From assembly GCF_900104845.1 (NCBI RefSeq), contig NZ_FNSR01000001.1, positions 2,976,001-3,040,000 on the forward strand: a DNA stretch of 64,000 bases. Reading direction: 5' to 3'. A program made the position numbers and the translations under genes. Below the pieces are notes generated by a model. It was not told the DNA's origin. It saw only the letters and a list, made by a program, of their open reading frames with translations, and did no database searches. This document shows positions 46,901 through 56,331 of this stretch, piece by piece (the stretch's first letter is position 1; each line of letters starts with the position of its first letter). This DNA is from Paraburkholderia caballeronis (GTDB lineage Bacteria > Pseudomonadota > Gammaproteobacteria > Burkholderiales > Burkholderiaceae).

Positions 46901-48826
46901 GCGACGACGCACGCGGCACAACCGCCTTCCGCGTCCGAAGAGGCATCCGCGTCCACCAACTCGTCGCAACAGCCGCACGTACCGGCGACGCCGTCTGCGA
47001 ACACAGCAACACAGCCGCCGTTCGTCGCCGCAACGCCCACGCCAGCAGCAGACCCCGTCGCTCAGCAGCCGAACATATCGGCAACGGCAACGCTCGCGGC
47101 AAACCCGGCAGCACAGCAGCCGTCCGCAACCGCGACGCCCGCGCCCGCAGCAGATCCGATCGCACAACAACCGTCGGCAGCATCACCCTCCGCGGTCGCG
47201 AACGTGATCGCAGAACAACCGCCCACAACCGCGACACCCGGCTCTGAACCAGGCGAACCAACGCCAGCCCCCGCCGAAGCCGCCCCGCGCCCCGTCGTCC
47301 GCGGCCATGCGCCGACGACCTTCGAGTTCCGCCCGCCCGCGGCCTCCGCGGTCGAACTGCCGGGCCTCGACCTGCTGGACCGCGCCTCGTCCGAAATCGA
47401 GCCGATCTCCGAAGAAAAGCTCGCGCAGACCGGCCAGCTGATCGAACAGCGCCTGCAGGAATTCAAGGTGCCGGTCGCGGTCGTCGGCGCGTCGGCCGGG
47501 CCGGTGATCACGCGCTTCGAGATCGAGCCCGCGCTCGGCGTGCGCGGCAGCCAGATCGTCGGGTTGATGAAGGACCTGTCGCGCGGCCTCGGCCTCACGT
47601 CGATCCGCGTCGTCGAGACGATCCCCGGAAAGACCTGCATGGGCCTCGAACTGCCGAACGCGCGCCGCCAGATGATCCGCCTGTCCGAGATCCTCGAATC
47701 CGGCCCGTACCAGCGCTCCCCGTCGAAGCTGACGATCGCGATGGGCAAGGACATCGTCGGCCTGCCGGTCGTCACCGATCTCGCGAAGGCGCCGCACATG
47801 CTGGTCGCCGGCACGACCGGCTCCGGCAAGTCGGTCGCGATCAACGCGATGATCCTGTCGCTGCTGTACAAGGCGACGCCCGCGGAAGTGCGGCTCATCA
47901 TGATCGACCCGAAGATGCTCGAACTGTCCGTGTACGAGGGCATTCCGCATCTGCTCGCGCCGGTCGTCACCGACATGAAGCTCGCCGCGAACGCGCTCAA
48001 CTGGTGTGTCGGCGAGATGGAGAAGCGCTACCGGCTGATGTCGGCGGTCGGCGTGCGCAACCTCGCGGGCTTCAACCAGAAGATCCGGGACGCGCAGGCG
48101 CACGAGAAGAAGATCGGCAACCCGTTCTCGCTGACGCCGGACGACCCGGAACCGTTGTCCACGCTGCCGATGATCGTCGTCGTGATCGACGAGCTGGCCG
48201 ACCTGATGATGGTCGCCGGCAAGAAGATCGAGGAACTGATCGCTCGGCTCGCGCAGAAGGCGCGCGCGGCCGGCATCCATCTGATCCTCGCGACGCAGCG
48301 GCCGTCCGTCGACGTGATCACCGGGCTCATCAAGGCGAACATTCCGACGCGCGTCGCGTTCCAGGTGTCGTCGAAGATCGACTCGCGCACGATCCTCGAC
48401 CAGATGGGCGCGGAATCGCTGCTCGGCCAGGGCGACATGCTGTTCCTGCCGCCCGGCACCGGTTATCCGCAGCGCGTGCACGGCGCGTTCGTCGCGGACG
48501 AGGAAGTGCACAGCGTCGTCGAGTATCTGAAGCAGTTCGGCGAGCCGGAGTACATCGAAGGCATCCTCGACGGCCCGGCGACGGAAGGCGCGCAACAGGA
48601 CCTGTTCGGCGAGACGCCGGACGCCGAGGCCGACCCGCTGTACGACGAAGCGGTTGCGTTCGTCGTGCGCACGCGGCGCGCGTCGATTTCGTCGGTGCAG
48701 CGGCAGTTGCGGATCGGCTATAACCGCGCGGCGCGGCTCGTCGAGCAGATGGAGGCGGCGGGACTCGTGTCGCCGATGGGGATCAACGGGAGTCGCGAAG
48801 TGCTGGCGCCGGGGGCGGCGGAGTAG
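43919..48826 (+). CDS. ftsK: DNA translocase FtsK with a ~1000-residue linker
   Basis: Septal DNA pump that moves and resolves chromosome ends at division. The 1635 residues split into an N-terminal membrane part with three or four helices (about 3-24, 38-60, 80-102), a linker (about 125-1140) that is almost entirely Ala, Pro, Ser, Thr and acidic residues, and a C-terminal motor. In the motor, Walker A GTTGSGKS is at 1298-1305, Walker [11 protein letters not shown] near 1420-1429, and the winged-helix gamma domain that reads KOPS sites occupies the last 65 residues. E. coli FtsK is 1329. The linker end carries imperfect repeats around PVAQQP/PAAQQP/PIAQQP. ATG 43919 is used rather than a TTG four codons earlier. 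Confidence 0.95.
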   Translation: MHTVVLGWFGASAVWFLPLVWRLVRSVLPGGAGLRGPGTIRLWLGFVGVLVASCALEAALIDIAGVNAFGHLVAGGLAKLAGHIAAPVAMAVLFVAALPWLLDFRWRGVLAWADLSLGLGLGIGPGRGDDDTPREERRSRRAQAAETPLPQTTLSATNGAQPRRGERWTRPTVWRPPATTTVQRGTAAGGGSAAGAMAAAGTAQGATPAGGFAAGPAVSRAEPKFSGSSVAGRAGESALSMPSRTAEPGGAMPLRSSRMAEPAGAGMAAPARASEPVMSPPAAMPKPPAPSDASGEWTRTEPVAPAEWLRNTPSGSRSSATSQGSGAAAADARARSTTSAARRMPAGIDNAESWRTATSARNVPPVPAAGVVRPPLHASSSAVAAAAVVAQHGFATPSGSAGHAQPFGATARGRGGPPPVAGSTAARAAAAAPAARTVKPPRPYVWTPRSPQAPAHAQSSSASPVAAGSSSAPAFSRPAAASNDEPPRTPTSENVAATLRAIEENAARWTALAGANPARRAGMGNAEPPLENGAVDGASSSYAIGADSVAVNDGPPDVVSAVSSVAPDAASDGSAALAETPPALPEAPLTPKPAAPIQPVRDNDGTTGRASASDGWPAAENGLAPWVLLDDNEPAGTPSAAFDVEPVASVETTRSAEPLDAVAPDDALPFTDALPSAALAWQPDVVQLSQAGESSLPDDTTRHPIDLASDEPLTPAHDESDAADRPSASAVSVAASALAADAIVSPAMAADLPDTPANLSTAEIVAVPHADSSAAAGAAAPAVATTTDTELPSVAAAVLAAVPATGAAPVAAMAASPLPGEATPLVTPSAAIDTLRSATADSGISTDARVEETSAQTTASPTDNAHSFDPAPPAPQEAARAEPPVTLAPHDTATGTPTVAASTSPAQPDATDPTPSPESLAHSSSPSTPRAEAPGSAATTPAASASQRPILAAPSATPLLTLASMPVSPPSVAASLPAHPEPATAAAALPPSLPATTHAAQPPSASEEASASTNSSQQPHVPATPSANTATQPPFVAATPTPAADPVAQQPNISATATLAANPAAQQPSATATPAPAADPIAQQPSAASPSAVANVIAEQPPTTATPGSEPGEPTPAPAEAAPRPVVRGHAPTTFEFRPPAASAVELPGLDLLDRASSEIEPISEEKLAQTGQLIEQRLQEFKVPVAVVGASAGPVITRFEIEPALGVRGSQIVGLMKDLSRGLGLTSIRVVETIPGKTCMGLELPNARRQMIRLSEILESGPYQRSPSKLTIAMGKDIVGLPVVTDLAKAPHMLVAGTTGSGKSVAINAMILSLLYKATPAEVRLIMIDPKMLELSVYEGIPHLLAPVVTDMKLAANALNWCVGEMEKRYRLMSAVGVRNLAGFNQKIRDAQAHEKKIGNPFSLTPDDPEPLSTLPMIVVVIDELADLMMVAGKKIEELIARLAQKARAAGIHLILATQRPSVDVITGLIKANIPTRVAFQVSSKIDSRTILDQMGAESLLGQGDMLFLPPGTGYPQRVHGAFVADEEVHSVVEYLKQFGEPEYIEGILDGPATEGAQQDLFGETPDAEADPLYDEAVAFVVRTRRASISSVQRQLRIGYNRAARLVEQMEAAGLVSPMGINGSREVLAPGAAE

Positions 48827-49225
48827 GTGCGGGGGTGGCGGCTGTCGGTGCGTCGACGCCGCCGATCGGCGAGCACTCGCGCTGCGCCTCGCAACACCTG
48901 CCGATGCATCGCCCGGACGATACCAGCGATAGCCCGATGCGGTTCGCGAGATCCGGGCTGGCCATCGTCGGCTCGGGCACGACGCACCATACACCCGCGC
49001 CGGGCATTTCCAGCACGCCGCCCACCCCCTGCAATCCACCGCGGACAGAGCCGGTTCGACAGCCTCTCAGCGGGATTGAGCGACGCGCACGCCATCCCGA
49101 TCGCTAACCCGTGCCACGTGAAATGCTGACTGCGACCACGCAAACGCGATACGGGCGATGGATGATTCTCCCGATCCATCGAGCGTTTCCCCCGCCCGCG
49201 TTATGCCGAAACAGCCGTGCCAGAA
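48827..49225. other. Intergenic region after ftsK
   Basis: About 400 bases with no supportable gene. No T-run terminator follows ftsK. A minus-strand frame (48783-49034, 83 residues) has a natural-looking middle but overlaps the ftsK 3' end and degrades into Pro/Ala repeats; it may be a remnant or chance. Confidence 0.45.
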
Positions 49226-49265
49226 ACGGAAAAGGCCGGGGCCCGTTCATCACGGCCCCAGCCTT
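49226..49265 (-). terminator. Terminator of the lactonase-fold gene
   Basis: Interrupted stem with outer arms 49232-49236 and 49261-49265 and an inner GGGGCC/GGCCCC pairing, followed on the minus strand by a T-rich tail (TTTTCCGTTTC), about 35 bases past the stop codon. Confidence 0.8.
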
Positions 49266-49297
49266 CGCCAGGAACACCCAGCCTTCAACCGTCGCGC

Positions 49298-50581
49298 TCA
49301 GGAAGGCGATACGAACTTGAAATCCACCGGCGACCCGATATCGATCCGCTTCGGGTCCGTGCCGAGCAGCCCGGTCTGCGGATCGCGCCGGAACACATAC
49401 GCGGTGTCGCTGTTCTGATTGCCGACGATCAGCCAACGGCCGGTCGGATCGATCGCGAACTCGCGCGGCGACTTGCCGAGGCTCGACTGCCGTCCGACGC
49501 GCTTCAACCGCCCGCTATCCGCATCGACCGCGAAGATCGAGATGTCGTTCGCATCGCCGCGGTTCGACACGTACAGGAAGCGACCGTCCGGCGACAGGTG
49601 CAGCGCCGACCCGCCGACCGCCCCCTTGAAACCCGGCTCCGCGAGCGGCTCGACCTGTTCTTCGGCCAGCTTGCCGTCGCGATAACGAAACACGGTGACG
49701 GTCGCGGCCAGTTCGCTCGTCAGATACGCATGCCGTCCGTCGCCGCTGAACAGCAGATGCCGCGGCCCGCTGCCCGCCTTCAGCGCGGTTTCGACCGCAT
49801 CGGTCGGCGACACCGGCCCGTTGTCCCCATCCGGCGCGTAGCGATACGCATACAGCCGGTCGGTGCCGAGGTCCTGCGCGAACAGATACCGGCCGTCCGG
49901 CGAGAACACCGTCGAATGCACGTGCGCGCCGTCCTGCCGTCCCTTCACCGGACCGCTGCCTTCGTGATGGGCGGTCAGCGCCGCGTCGCCGAGCGAGCCG
50001 TCCTGCCGGATCGGCAGCGCGGCGAAGCTGCCGCCAGGATCGGCCGCGACCGAATAGTTCGCGACGAACAGATAACGGCCGTCCGGCGACAGACTCAGAT
50101 AGCATGGGTCGTTGCCCTGCGCGGACACCTGGTTCACGAACGTCAGCTGCCCGGCCTGCGGATCAAAGCGGAACGCGCTGACGTTGCCGCGCTGCGTCGC
50201 CGGGCCGTTGTCGCCGGGCAGTTCGTTGACCGCGTACACATGGCGGTTGTCGCGGCTAACGACGAGCCACGACGGGTTCACGGTCTTCGCGACGGAAACG
50301 GGCGTCGCGTCGCCGGTCCTCGTATCGAAGCGGTACACGTACAGCCCTTCGCTTTTCCCGCCGGTATAGGTGCCGACGATCATGTCGTACACGCCGTCCC
50401 GGGGCATGGCCGGAGACGGGGACTGCGCGAACGCGTGCGCGGCGGCGACCGAAGCCATGATGGCAAGACCCTTGATGAGCAGGTTGAACGGATGACGCTG
50501 ACGCGCGACGGTGGACGCGACGCCGTTCGCGTCATTCGCGCCGTCAGGCACGCCGCGTGCAGACCGGCAGTTTCGGAACAT
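49298..50581 (-). CDS. Exported lactonase-fold beta-propeller protein (Pgl/YbhE family)
   Basis: 427-residue seven-bladed beta-propeller of the 6-phosphogluconolactonase YbhE type. After a long N-region comes a signal peptide core (LLIKGLAIMASVAAAHAFAQ), so the mature protein is periplasmic. That makes a sugar-phosphate substrate unlikely. Propeller repeats are seen as SPDGRYLFVANY, SPDGRYLFAQDLGTDRLY, SGDGRHAYLTSE, SPDGRFLYVSNRG and DPTGRWLIVGNQNSD. The start at 50581 has a perfect AAGGAGGT site five bases upstream. It is monocistronic with its own terminator. Lactonase activity is not assured. Confidence 0.87.
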   Translation of the reverse strand: MFRNCRSARGVPDGANDANGVASTVARQRHPFNLLIKGLAIMASVAAAHAFAQSPSPAMPRDGVYDMIVGTYTGGKSEGLYVYRFDTRTGDATPVSVAKTVNPSWLVVSRDNRHVYAVNELPGDNGPATQRGNVSAFRFDPQAGQLTFVNQVSAQGNDPCYLSLSPDGRYLFVANYSVAADPGGSFAALPIRQDGSLGDAALTAHHEGSGPVKGRQDGAHVHSTVFSPDGRYLFAQDLGTDRLYAYRYAPDGDNGPVSPTDAVETALKAGSGPRHLLFSGDGRHAYLTSELAATVTVFRYRDGKLAEEQVEPLAEPGFKGAVGGSALHLSPDGRFLYVSNRGDANDISIFAVDADSGRLKRVGRQSSLGKSPREFAIDPTGRWLIVGNQNSDTAYVFRRDPQTGLLGTDPKRIDIGSPVDFKFVSPS

Positions 50582-50769
50582 GTCGACCTCCTTGCGATAA
50601 ACGGGAACGGCCGGCACCGCAACGCCCGTGCCGGCACGCCGCGCGCACCCGCCACGCCCGCCGGGCGGATTGGGTTCGTCGTTGTGAAGGTACGGCACGC
50701 AGTATAAAAGGTTGCGTCCGGAACGCGCGCATCGGCGCGCGGGCCGGCCGCCCCGTCACCTCGGGAGCC

Positions 50770-50925
50770 ATGATGAACATCACCCTCGGATTCGGCCCGC
50801 TCGCATCGCTGATCGCCGGCATTCTGATCCTCGTCGTGCCGCGACTGCTGAACTACATCGTCGCGTTATACCTGATCATCATCGGGCTGATCGGCATCTT
50901 CGGGATGAATTCGGCGCATCTGTGA
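50770..50925 (+). CDS. DUF3096 small membrane protein
   Basis: 51-residue protein made of two hydrophobic helices (about 5-22 and 25-45) joined by PRLLNY. The phrase LIAGILILVVPRLLNYIVA is the DUF3096 signature; these tiny membrane proteins have no known role. The start may be 50770 or 50773; a GGGAG site precedes both. It is divergent from the lactonase-fold gene and lies 105 bases before the GH15 gene on the same strand. Confidence 0.85.
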   Translation: MMNITLGFGPLASLIAGILILVVPRLLNYIVALYLIIIGLIGIFGMNSAHL

Positions 50926-51030
50926 CGCGCGCCCGCGGACATTGTTGCAACAAAGCGCGTTGCGCGAGCGCCCCCGCTGCATCTAAGCTGTGCGTGCCGC
51001 GGCCGTGAACCGCCTGTCAACTCGCTTACC

Positions 51031-52890
51031 ATGCCCGCACTCATCGAAGACTATGCCCTGATCGGCGACGGCCATACGGCCGCGCTGGTGTCCCGCGCCG
51101 GTTCGATCGACTGGCTCTGCTGGCCGCGTTTCGACTCCGGCGCGTGTTTCGCCGCGCTGCTCGGCACCGAGCAGAACGGCCGCTGGCTGATCGCGCCCGC
51201 GCCCGACGACGCGCAGCAGGTAACGATCACGCGCCGCTATCGCGGCGAGACGCTGATCCTCGAAACGGACTTCGAGACGCCGGACGGCGCGGTCACGCTG
51301 ATCGACTTCATGCCGCCCGGCAACGGCTGGTCCGAACTCGTGCGGATCGTCGTCGGCCGGCGCGGCACCGTGCGCATGGAGATGCAGCTGGTGCTGCGCT
51401 TCGATTACGGCTTCTCGGTGCCGTGGGTCAGCCAGCTCACCTATGAAAGCGGCATCAAGGCGATCGTCGGGCCGGACACTGTCGTGCTGCGCACGCCGGT
51501 CGACCTGCAAGGCGAGAACATGCACACGGTCGCGACGTTCGACGTGAAGGAAGGCGAACGCGTGCCGTTCTCGATGTCGTATGCGGCGTCGCATCTGCGC
51601 GTGCCGCCGCCGCGCGACCCGTTCACCGCGCTCGCGCGCACCGAGAATTTCTGGTCCGACTGGTCGTCGCGCAGCACCGTCACCGGCCGCTGGGCCGCGC
51701 CGATCCGCCGTTCGCTGATCACGCTGAAGGCGCTCGCGTACGAGCCGACCGGCGGCATCGTCGCCGCGCCGACCACGTCGCTGCCCGAGCAGCTCGGCGG
51801 CACGCGCAACTGGGACTACCGCTACTGCTGGCTGCGCGATGCGACGATCACGCTGCTCGCGATGATGCGCGGCGGCCACTACGACGAGGCGCGCGCGTGG
51901 CGCGCGTGGCTCGGCCGCGTGATGGCCGGCTCGCCGGAGCAGTTGCAGATCATGTACGGGATCGCCGGCGAGCGGCGCCTGCCCGAATCCGAGGTGGACT
52001 GGCTGCCGGGCTACGAAGGCGCGAGCCCGGTGCGGATCGGCAACAACGCGGTCGGCCAGTTGCAGCTCGACGTGTACGGCGAAGTGATGAACGCGCTGCA
52101 CCTGGCGCGCGTCGGCGGGCTGCAGGCGGACGACACCGCATGGTCGATCCAGTGCACGATGCTCGAACACCTGGAGAAGATCTGGAACGCGCCGGACGAA
52201 GGCATCTGGGAAACGCGCGGCGGCCGCCAGCACTTCACGTTCTCGAAGGTGATGGCGTGGGTCGCGTTCGACCGCGCGATCGCGTCCGCCGAAAAGTTCG
52301 ACCTGCCCGGCCCGGTCGAGCACTGGCGCGAGGTGCGCGACCTGATCCACGCGACCGTCTGCGAGCGCAGCTTCAATACGGAGCTGAACACGTTCACGCA
52401 GATCTACGACGGCACCGAACTCGACGCGAGCCTGCTGCTGATCCCGCTCGTCGGCTTCCTGCCGGCGGCGGACCCGCGCATCGCGGGCACGGTCGCCGCG
52501 ATCGAGCGCGACCTGCTGTGCGAAGGTTTCGTGATGCGCTACCGCACCACCGAGTTCAACGACGGGCTGCCGCCCGGCGAGGGCACGTTCCTCGCGTGCA
52601 GCTTCTGGCTCGTGGACAACCTCGCGCTGCAAGGGCGCGTCGACGACGCGCGGCGCATGTACGAACGCCTGCTGTCGCTCGCGAACGACGTCGGCCTGCT
52701 GTCCGAGGAATACGATCCGATCGCGCGCCGGCTCGTAGGGAATTTCCCTCAGGCGTTCTCACACGTCGCGCTCGTTCACACGGGGCTCAATCTGATGCGC
52801 CACGAACAGCAGATCGCGGAAGAAACCGGGCATCCCGCTTGCGACGGGCTTGAGGAGGAAATCGCACGCGACGCGGACCTCCCTGCATGA
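51031..52890 (+). CDS. Glycoside hydrolase family 15 protein (glucoamylase/trehalase type)
   Basis: 619-residue cytosolic enzyme with an N-terminal beta-sandwich (DUF5911-like, opening IEDYALIGDGHTAALVSRAGSIDWLCWPRFDS) and a C-terminal (alpha/alpha)6 barrel. GH15 blocks include GTRNWDYRYCWLRDA near residue 257, WLPGYEGASPVRIGNNA near 330, DEGIWETRGG and GEGTFLACSFWLVDNL, in which the catalytic glutamates should lie. Bacterial members act as glucan-1,4-glucosidases or trehalases, and this sequence alone does not decide. No signal peptide is seen. It ends without a clear terminator before the phaZ promoter. Confidence 0.9.
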   Translation: MPALIEDYALIGDGHTAALVSRAGSIDWLCWPRFDSGACFAALLGTEQNGRWLIAPAPDDAQQVTITRRYRGETLILETDFETPDGAVTLIDFMPPGNGWSELVRIVVGRRGTVRMEMQLVLRFDYGFSVPWVSQLTYESGIKAIVGPDTVVLRTPVDLQGENMHTVATFDVKEGERVPFSMSYAASHLRVPPPRDPFTALARTENFWSDWSSRSTVTGRWAAPIRRSLITLKALAYEPTGGIVAAPTTSLPEQLGGTRNWDYRYCWLRDATITLLAMMRGGHYDEARAWRAWLGRVMAGSPEQLQIMYGIAGERRLPESEVDWLPGYEGASPVRIGNNAVGQLQLDVYGEVMNALHLARVGGLQADDTAWSIQCTMLEHLEKIWNAPDEGIWETRGGRQHFTFSKVMAWVAFDRAIASAEKFDLPGPVEHWREVRDLIHATVCERSFNTELNTFTQIYDGTELDASLLLIPLVGFLPAADPRIAGTVAAIERDLLCEGFVMRYRTTEFNDGLPPGEGTFLACSFWLVDNLALQGRVDDARRMYERLLSLANDVGLLSEEYDPIARRLVGNFPQAFSHVALVHTGLNLMRHEQQIAEETGHPACDGLEEEIARDADLPA

Positions 52891-52969
52891 CCGTAAAAGC
52901 GCGCTAGATCATGGGTTCGACACCCGCATGACAGGCCCGTGACGTGTGCGGCGCGCAACGGTTGTTGCG

Positions 52970-52998
52970 TTGCACAATCAGACGGCCTCCGATATGAT
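52970..52998 (+). promoter_or_regulatory. Sigma-70 type promoter for phaZ
   Basis: TTGCAC (52970-52975) and TATGAT (52993-52998) are separated by exactly 17 bases, the best-formed promoter in the window. Transcription would start near 53005, with a leader of about 115 bases. Confidence 0.7.
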
Positions 52999-53119
52999 CG
53001 GACCCAAGCCAATGGCCTAAAAACCTGTCTATAACCTTACGAAGGCCCGCTACTGCGCCGCGCGCAGCACGACATACTGCAGTGCGACCGGGTGCGAACC
53101 GCCCCATGCTGGAGCGCCC

Positions 53120-54400
53120 ATGCTCTACCAATTCCGTGAATTCCAGCGCGCGCTGCTGAGCCCGCTGACCGCCTGGGCCCAGGCCGCGTCGAAGTCGTTT
53201 TCGAATCCGGCCAGCCCGTTCTCCCTCGTTCCCGGCGCCAGCCGGCTGTCCGCCGGCTATGAACTGCTGTACCGGCTCGGCAAAGACTACGAGAAACCCG
53301 AGTTCAATCTCCACCAGATCCAGAAGGACGGCTTCAACATTCCGATCGTCGAGCAGACGATCATCGAGAAGCCGTTCTGCCGCCTGCTGCGCTTCAAGCG
53401 TTATGCGGACGACAGCACCGCGGTTTCGACGCTGAAGGACGAGCCGGTCGTGCTGGTGTGCGCGCCGCTGTCCGGCCACCATGCGACGCTGCTGCGCGAC
53501 ACCGTGCGCACGCTGCTGCAGGACCACAAGGTGTACATCACCGACTGGGTCGACGCGCGGATGGTGCCGCTCGAAGCCGGCCCGTTCCATCTCGACGACT
53601 ACATCGCGTACATCCAGGAATTCATCCGCCACATCGGCGCGAAGAACCTGCATATCGTGTCCGTCTGCCAGCCGACGGTGCCGGTGCTCGCGGCGATCGC
53701 GCTGATGGCGAGCCGCGGCGAGGACACGCCGCTCACGATGACGATGATGGGCGGTCCGATCGACGCGCGCCGCAGCCCGACCGCGGTGAACTCGCTCGCG
53801 ACGCAGCACTCGCTCGAATGGTTTGCGAACAACGTCATTCATCCGGTGCCGGCGAACTATCCGGGCGAAGGGCGTCACGTGTATCCGGGTTTCCTGCAGC
53901 ACGCGGGTTTCGTCGCGATGAATCCGGACCGGCATGCGGCGTCGCACTGGGACTTCTACAAGAGCCTGCTGCGCGGCGACGAAGAGGATGCCGAAGCGCA
54001 CCGGCAGTTCTACGACGAGTACAACGCGGTGCTCGACATGGCCGCCGAGTATTACCTGGAGACGATCCGGATCGTGTTCCAGGAGTTCCGGCTCGCGGAA
54101 GGCACATGGGATGTCGCAGGCGAGCGCGTGCGTCCGCAGGACATCACGCAGACCGCGCTGCTGACGATCGAGGGCGAACTGGACGACATCTCCGGCAGCG
54201 GCCAGACGCGCGCCGCGCAGGACCTGTGCACCGGCATTCCGGCCGAAAACAAACACCATCTGACGGCCGAGAAGTGCGGCCACTACGGGATCTTCGCCGG
54301 ACGCCGCTGGCGCACGATCATCTACCCGCAGTTGCGCGACTTCATCCGGCAGCACAATCACGTGAAGAGCAGCCCCGCCGAACGCGCGGTGGTCGCATAA
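53120..54400 (+). CDS. phaZ: Intracellular polyhydroxyalkanoate depolymerase
   Basis: 426-residue enzyme that hydrolyses native polyhydroxybutyrate granules inside the cell. The catalytic nucleophile is Cys183 in VSVCQPTVP, the same residue number as in the Ralstonia eutropha enzyme, in place of the serine of ordinary lipase boxes. The C-terminal His is in EKCGHYGIFAGRRW. The opening MLYQFREFQRALLSPLTAWA is typical. No signal peptide, as expected. The gene has its own promoter and terminator and so stands alone. Confidence 0.94.
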   Translation: MLYQFREFQRALLSPLTAWAQAASKSFSNPASPFSLVPGASRLSAGYELLYRLGKDYEKPEFNLHQIQKDGFNIPIVEQTIIEKPFCRLLRFKRYADDSTAVSTLKDEPVVLVCAPLSGHHATLLRDTVRTLLQDHKVYITDWVDARMVPLEAGPFHLDDYIAYIQEFIRHIGAKNLHIVSVCQPTVPVLAAIALMASRGEDTPLTMTMMGGPIDARRSPTAVNSLATQHSLEWFANNVIHPVPANYPGEGRHVYPGFLQHAGFVAMNPDRHAASHWDFYKSLLRGDEEDAEAHRQFYDEYNAVLDMAAEYYLETIRIVFQEFRLAEGTWDVAGERVRPQDITQTALLTIEGELDDISGSGQTRAAQDLCTGIPAENKHHLTAEKCGHYGIFAGRRWRTIIYPQLRDFIRQHNHVKSSPAERAVVA

Positions 54401-54428
54401 GCGGATAACGCAACGAACCAGGAAACAG

Positions 54429-54454
54429 GGGCGGCGCACTGCGCCGCCCTTTTT
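54429..54454 (+). terminator. Rho-independent terminator of phaZ
   Basis: Perfect 9-bp GC arms (54429-54437 and 54441-54449) with a three-base loop, followed by five T residues. Confidence 0.93.
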
Positions 54455-54495
54455 CGTTGTGCCGCGACCTGCGGCGTCCCGCGTCGGCCGCGCGC

Positions 54496-55140
54496 TTACT
54501 TGCGCATCAGGAACGCGAGCAGCATCTCCGTATTCAACTGAACGATCTCCGCGCGCTCGGTGGACGTGCTGAAGTCGCGCCCGAGCGTCGCCGCGAGCGT
54601 GTGGCGGTTCGACACGATGTAATACCCCATGCCGGACAGCGTCACGTAAAGACGCAGCGGATCGACGTTCGAGCGAAACAGCCCCGCCGATTCGCCGCGC
54701 GACAGGATCGAGCCGAGCGTCGCAACGATCGGCGAGATCATTTCGCGGATGCGCGACGACTTCTGCATGTAGCGCGCTTCGTGCAGGTTCTCGTTGTTCA
54801 CGAGACGCAGCAGTTCGGGATGGTCGCGGTAGTAGTCCCATACGAAGTGCGCGAGCCGTGTGATCGCCTCGACCGGCGCGAGGCCCGACAGGTCCAGCGT
54901 GCGCTCCGCTTCGGTCAGCGCGCCGAACGCATGCTCCAGCACCGCGGTGAACAACTGCTCCTTGCTGCCGAAGTAGTAGTACAGCATCCGCTCGTTGGTT
55001 TCCGCGCGACGCGCGATCTGATCGACGCGCGCGCCGAACAGCCCTCCATTCGCGAATTCTTCCGCCGCGGCAAGCAGAATGCGGCGACGCGTGCCCTCAG
55101 GATCTCTTTTGATTTTCGGCTGATTCATGTTGGCAATCAT
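54496..55140 (-). CDS. TetR/AcrR-family transcriptional regulator
   Basis: 214-residue TetR-type repressor. The N-terminal helix-turn-helix covers residues ~15-62, with FGARVDQIARRAETNERMLYYYF as the binding region (continuing GSKEQLF). The C-terminal part (HPELLRLVNNENLHEARYM, SGMGYYIVSNRHTL) resembles the RutR/YsiA-like C-terminal domain. The start may be 55140 or 55128 (MNQPKIKRD); neither has a strong ribosome-binding site. It is convergent with phaZ and divergent from rsxB. Ligand and targets are unknown. Confidence 0.86.
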   Translation of the reverse strand: MIANMNQPKIKRDPEGTRRRILLAAAEEFANGGLFGARVDQIARRAETNERMLYYYFGSKEQLFTAVLEHAFGALTEAERTLDLSGLAPVEAITRLAHFVWDYYRDHPELLRLVNNENLHEARYMQKSSRIREMISPIVATLGSILSRGESAGLFRSNVDPLRLYVTLSGMGYYIVSNRHTLAATLGRDFSTSTERAEIVQLNTEMLLAFLMRK

Positions 55141-55320
55141 GCTTGTTGAGCCGCGTTATCCGGATCGCGCCGACGGGTCCCTCCACTCCCTGCTCCGACG
55201 GCGTTGCACGGGGCGCGCCAGGTTAATGGACATGGACAACACCCGAGAATCCTACGGTCTATCGTATTAAGCGCTTTGATTATGGCACATGACATGCCGA
55301 TGGCAATCCGGGAAATCGGC

Positions 55321-55326
55321 GATAAT
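55321..55326 (+). promoter_or_regulatory. Possible -10 element for rsxB
   Basis: GATAAT in the gap between the TetR and rsxB genes. If used, it rules out rsxB starts upstream of about 55333. Confidence 0.35.
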
Positions 55327-55410
55327 GCGACCTTTGACGCAAGTGCCGCGCGCACCCCGATGCGGCAGCGCCCGTCCCGGCCAGCCGGCTCCCCGGCCCG
55401 CCCTGATGTC

Positions 55411-56322
55411 GTGACCGTGACCGATTCCAAGACTCTCGCAGATCGCCTCGAAGATCTGCTGCCCCAGACCCAATGCACGAAGTGCGGCTACGACGGCTGC
55501 CGGCCTTACGCCGAAGCGGTCGCAGCCGGCGCCGCGAACTACAACCAGTGCCCGCCCGGCGGCGCCGAGGGCGTCGCGCGGCTCGCGCGCGTGCTCGGCA
55601 AACCCGTCATTCCGATCAATCCGGTCAACGGCGTCGAACGCGCGCGTCCGGTCGCGTTCATCGACGAACAGTTGTGCATCGGCTGTACGTTGTGCATGCA
55701 GGCATGTCCGGTCGATGCGATCGTCGGCGCGCCGAAGCAGATGCACACGATCGTGAAGGACCTGTGCACCGGCTGCGACCTGTGCGTCGCGCCGTGTCCG
55801 GTCGACTGCATCGCGATGATCCCCGTGACCGGCGACGCGACCGGCTGGGACGCATGGACCCAGCAGCAGGCCGACGCCGCGCGGCTGCGTCACGACCGCC
55901 GCGCCGCGCGGCTCGCGCGCGAGCGCGACGCGGCCGAGGCGCGCGCCGCCGCGCGCCGCCACGCGGCGGCGTCACCGCCGCAGGCCGCGGCGAAGGATGA
56001 AACGGCGAGCGCGGCGGCTGCGACGACGTCCGCCGCGACACCCGCGACGGCCGCAGCCGACGATCCGGAAGCGAAGAAGCGCGCGATCATCCAGGCCGCG
56101 CTCGAACGCGCGCGCCAGAAAAAAGCCGAACTGGCGGTGCGCGGCGAAGGTCCGCGCAACACCGAGAACGTGAGCGCGGACGTGCAGGCGCAGATCGACG
56201 CGGCCGAGGCGCGCCGCCGCCGCATCGGCATCGACGACGGACAACCCGATGAAGCGCGCGGCGAACCCTCCAGCGATGCGCCGCCACGCAACGACGACAA
56301 CAACAACGACCCGTCCTCCTGA
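55411..56322 (+). CDS. rsxB: RsxB/RnfB-type iron-sulphur protein, without other Rnf subunits
   Basis: 303-residue iron-sulphur protein related to RnfB. An N-terminal four-cysteine Fes domain (Cys22, 25, 30, 47) is followed by two 4Fe-4S ferredoxin motifs, CIGCTLCMQACP (89-99) and CTGCDLCVAPCP (119-129). The C-terminal half is Ala/Arg/Lys-rich, probably coiled and then acidic. The membrane helix that starts classical RnfB is missing, and no rnfACDGE genes are near. The GTG at 55411 is chosen because MTVTDSKTLADRLEDLLPQTQ is the usual opening; ATGs at 55282 and 55360 are alternatives. It sits ten bases before nth, an old association. Confidence 0.85.
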   Translation: MTVTDSKTLADRLEDLLPQTQCTKCGYDGCRPYAEAVAAGAANYNQCPPGGAEGVARLARVLGKPVIPINPVNGVERARPVAFIDEQLCIGCTLCMQACPVDAIVGAPKQMHTIVKDLCTGCDLCVAPCPVDCIAMIPVTGDATGWDAWTQQQADAARLRHDRRAARLARERDAAEARAAARRHAAASPPQAAAKDETASAAAATTSAATPATAAADDPEAKKRAIIQAALERARQKKAELAVRGEGPRNTENVSADVQAQIDAAEARRRRIGIDDGQPDEARGEPSSDAPPRNDDNNNDPSS

Positions 56323-56331
56323 GCGCACCGT

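Noticed and set aside
48783..49034. 83-residue minus-strand frame after ftsK
   Set aside because: Overlaps the ftsK 3' end, ends in Pro/Ala repeats, lacks a ribosome-binding site and resembles no family I know; at most a remnant.
52908..52936. T-arm-like sequence (gggttcgacaccc) suggesting a tRNA end or attachment site
   Set aside because: Stem pairing fails beyond three or four bases, and no acceptor, D or anticodon arm can be built upstream.
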